This document shows, one piece after another, positions 37,010 to 37,078 of a stretch of 37,078 nt of DNA. Origin of the DNA: Fidelibacterota bacterium. Lineage in GTDB: Bacteria; Fidelibacterota; Marinisomatia; Marinisomatales; Marinisomataceae. Numbering within the stretch: position 1 is the stretch's first letter; every line of letters starts with the position of its first letter. Position numbers and translations under genes: made by a program. The stretch is taken from assembly GCA_002701645.1 (NCBI GenBank), contig NZWP01000021.1, forward strand, positions 1-37,078. The letters are read 5' to 3'. The notes under the pieces were generated by a model, which saw only the letters and a program-made list of their open reading frames with translations, made no database searches and had not been told where the DNA came from.

Positions 37010-37078
37010 AATACTCCTGCTCTATATTAGACATGAAAGTAACTAAAAAGTTTCATAATAAAAAATAGAATTCATCTT

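Overview
The window is AT-rich, tightly packed bacterial chromosome from a Gram-negative organism. The evidence for an outer membrane is a complete set of late Kdo genes (kdsA, kdsB, kdsC), LPS export genes (lptB, lptC), TolC, many predicted lipoproteins, and a large protein ending in an outer-membrane barrel. Several traits point to the FCB side of the tree: a lipoprotein-type LptC, a Tgt without zinc ligands, an SDR-type threonine dehydrogenase paired with Kbl, and a peptidase/TolB-propeller/barrel protein. A marine SAR406 (Marinimicrobia)-like genome is my best guess. This rests on impression and not on a search. No phage genes, insertion sequences, CRISPR arrays or rRNA genes are visible.

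Layout, left to right. (1) 1-1893, minus strand: parA and parB, followed by the N-terminus of a membrane-anchored coiled-coil protein cut by the window edge. (2) 1973-8423, plus strand: threonine catabolism (tdh, kbl), protein export (secD, secF), an EamA transporter and a DUF502 membrane protein, ending at a bidirectional terminator. (3) 8482-8950: a minus-strand 75-residue protein made of two repeats, with a good promoter and Shine-Dalgarno, then tRNA-Arg(TCT) on the plus strand. (4) 8924-13583, minus: GDSL hydrolase, phytase-like propeller lipoprotein, FKBP isomerase, SDR and a PiT-like membrane protein. (5) 13693-22446, minus: a long run of touching genes from a peptidase/propeller/barrel protein through tgt, an Ig-like lipoprotein, a cytidylyltransferase-fold enzyme, a small unknown, a HIT protein and a small membrane protein to a sodium:solute symporter, followed by tRNA-Asn(GTT). 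(6) 22497-23237, plus: an LpxH-like phosphoesterase. (7) 23262-31228, minus: gatC, kdsB, pyrG, kdsA, kdsC, lptC, lptB, rpoN and argF, every gene overlapping the next, then a possible broken mini-gene and an unknown acidic protein. (8) 31294-37009, minus: a TolC / adaptor / ABC ATPase / two-permease efflux-type system.

Several genes work together. PyrG supplies the CTP that KdsB uses to activate the Kdo made by KdsA and KdsC; LptB and LptC then serve export of the finished LPS. The TolC-to-permease cluster would form one envelope-spanning ABC complex. SecD and SecF assist secretion of the many envelope proteins. No intergenic stretch exceeds 300 bases. The longest gaps are 13584-13811, which holds tRNA-Asn and a candidate promoter, and 8710-8876, which holds a candidate promoter.

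Most of the window is ordinary housekeeping, and I do not see a clear new defence or mobile system. The items most worth a second look are the two-repeat small protein, the small membrane partner of the symporter, the zinc-less Tgt, the giant three-part envelope protein, the nine-gene overlapping Kdo/CTP/sigma-54 operon, and the GDSL gene that ends inside a tRNA gene.
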